Origin: Ruminococcus sp. UBA1828
GTDB taxonomy: Bacteria; Bacillota; Clostridia; Oscillospirales; Ruminococcaceae
Direction of reading: 5' to 3'
Assembly (NCBI GenBank): GCA_002338885.1
Contig: DDJI01000116.1
Location: 266-15,973 of the forward strand
Length of the DNA stretch: 15,708 nucleotides
Position 1 is the first letter of the stretch. The number at the start of each line of letters is the position of its first letter. The notes below the pieces were generated by a model that saw only the letters and a program-made list of their open reading frames with translations, searched no databases and was not told the origin of the DNA. Positions 15,089 to 15,708 of the stretch are shown in pieces. The position numbers and the translations under genes were made by a program.

Positions 15089-15708
15089 ATGATGAAAGAA
15101 GTCAGGACGAGATTTGCACCCAGCCCCACGGGCTACATGCACATCGGAAATTTGAGGACGGCGCTTTACACCTATCTTATAGCGAAGAAAGCGGGCGGAA
15201 AGTTCATTTTAAGAATAGAGGACACCGACCGCGAGAGGTATGTGGAGGGTGCGGTTGAGACGATATACCGCACGCTTAAAATGGTAGGCCTGAACTGGGA
15301 CGAGGGACCGGACATAGGCGGACCTGTCGGACCGTATATTCAGTCGCAGAGGATGGGCATATTCAAAAAGTATGCCGAGGAGCTTGTAAAGATGGGCAAG
15401 GCGTATTACTGTTTTTGCGACAAGGACAGGCTTGCGGAGCTGAAAGCCGTTCAGGAGGCGTCGGGAGTCAGCCCGATGTATGACAGGCACTGCCGCAACC
15501 TCTCTCCGGAGGAAATACAGAAAAAGCTTGCCGAGGGCGTGCCGTACGTAATACGCCAGAAGATACCCCTCGAGGGCACGACCACTTTCCACGACGAGCT
15601 GTACGGAGACATAACCGTCGAGAACTCCACCCTTGACGACCAGATACTTCTCAAGACGGACGGAATGCCCACCTACAACTTTGCAAACGTCGTGGACGAC
15701 CACCTCAT
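15089..15708 (+). CDS. gltX: Glutamyl-tRNA synthetase, N-terminal part (cut by window end)
   Basis: Charges tRNA-Glu with glutamate; a class I synthetase. The first 206 residues are visible and the frame is open to the window edge. [14 protein letters not shown] holds the HIGH-type motif (His18-Ile-Gly-Asn21), followed by [10 protein letters not shown] and LNWDEGP, all standard for GluRS. Cys108-x-Cys110, Tyr131 and Cys135 match the zinc-binding pattern of bacterial GluRS. The last visible stretch ([20 protein letters not shown]) is the catalytic-core glutamate-site region. The KMSKS loop and the anticodon-binding domain lie outside the window. Two ATGs in tandem (15089, 15092) may serve as start. 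It is 16 bases after ribF. Here gltX stands where rpsO often follows ribF in Bacillota. Confidence 0.95.
   Translation, partial: MMKEVRTRFAPSPTGYMHIGNLRTALYTYLIAKKAGGKFILRIEDTDRERYVEGAVETIYRTLKMVGLNWDEGPDIGGPVGPYIQSQRMGIFKKYAEELVKMGKAYYCFCDKDRLAELKAVQEASGVSPMYDRHCRNLSPEEIQKKLAEGVPYVIRQKIPLEGTTTFHDELYGDITVENSTLDDQILLKTDGMPTYNFANVVDDHL

Overview
The window looks like a chromosomal segment of a Bacillota, most likely class Clostridia and possibly an uncultured gut lineage. This rests on gene content and order (ZapA, a U32 peptidase, a DUF1273/SLOG protein, and the order rimP-nusA-rnpM-ylxQ-infB-rbfA-nrnA-truB-ribF), on AGGAGG-type ribosome binding sites, and on TTGAAA/TATAAT-type promoters. It is moderately GC-rich with a compact layout. 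I see no phage, transposon, CRISPR, tRNA or rRNA. The lineage is an inference; the housekeeping assignments are secure.

Left part (1-5259), minus strand. One operon reads zapA, U32 peptidase, dut. It has a good sigma-A promoter at 3320-3348 and an ATGA overlap between its first two genes. Downstream of dut, at the window edge, are two further partial copies of the dut 3' end (1-290). They lie in the same reading frame as dut, are separated from it and each other only by TAA codons, and differ almost entirely at synonymous positions. This is the most unusual structure in the window. Upstream lie a membrane-anchored, LytR-CpsA-Psr-like protein that lacks the usual core motif, with its own terminator, and a SLOG/DUF1273 protein.

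Middle (5260-5536). An AT-rich divergent intergenic region holds two inverted repeats, both with 10-bp spacers, and several GTATAT half-sites. It separates the SLOG gene from alr (alanine racemase, probably TTG start). A strong-looking plus-strand promoter at 4609-4637 points into the antisense strand of the SLOG gene, towards alr.

Right part (6734-15708), plus strand. A sigma-A promoter and a terminator-like leader hairpin precede a tightly packed translation/transcription operon: rimP (30S maturation), nusA (elongation/termination), rnpM (RNase P modulator), ylxQ (L7Ae-like), infB (IF2), rbfA (30S maturation), nrnA (nanoRNase/pAp phosphatase), truB (tRNA Psi55), ribF (FMN/FAD synthesis) and gltX (glutamyl-tRNA synthetase, cut by the window end). 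Several junctions are ATGA or longer overlaps. gltX is unusual: a strong SD is separated from its start by a hairpin that contains the ribF stop codon.

Most of the window is ordinary housekeeping. The points worth a second look are the dut tail array, the gltX start, the antisense promoter, and key-residue changes in NusA KH1, RibF and the LCP-like protein.
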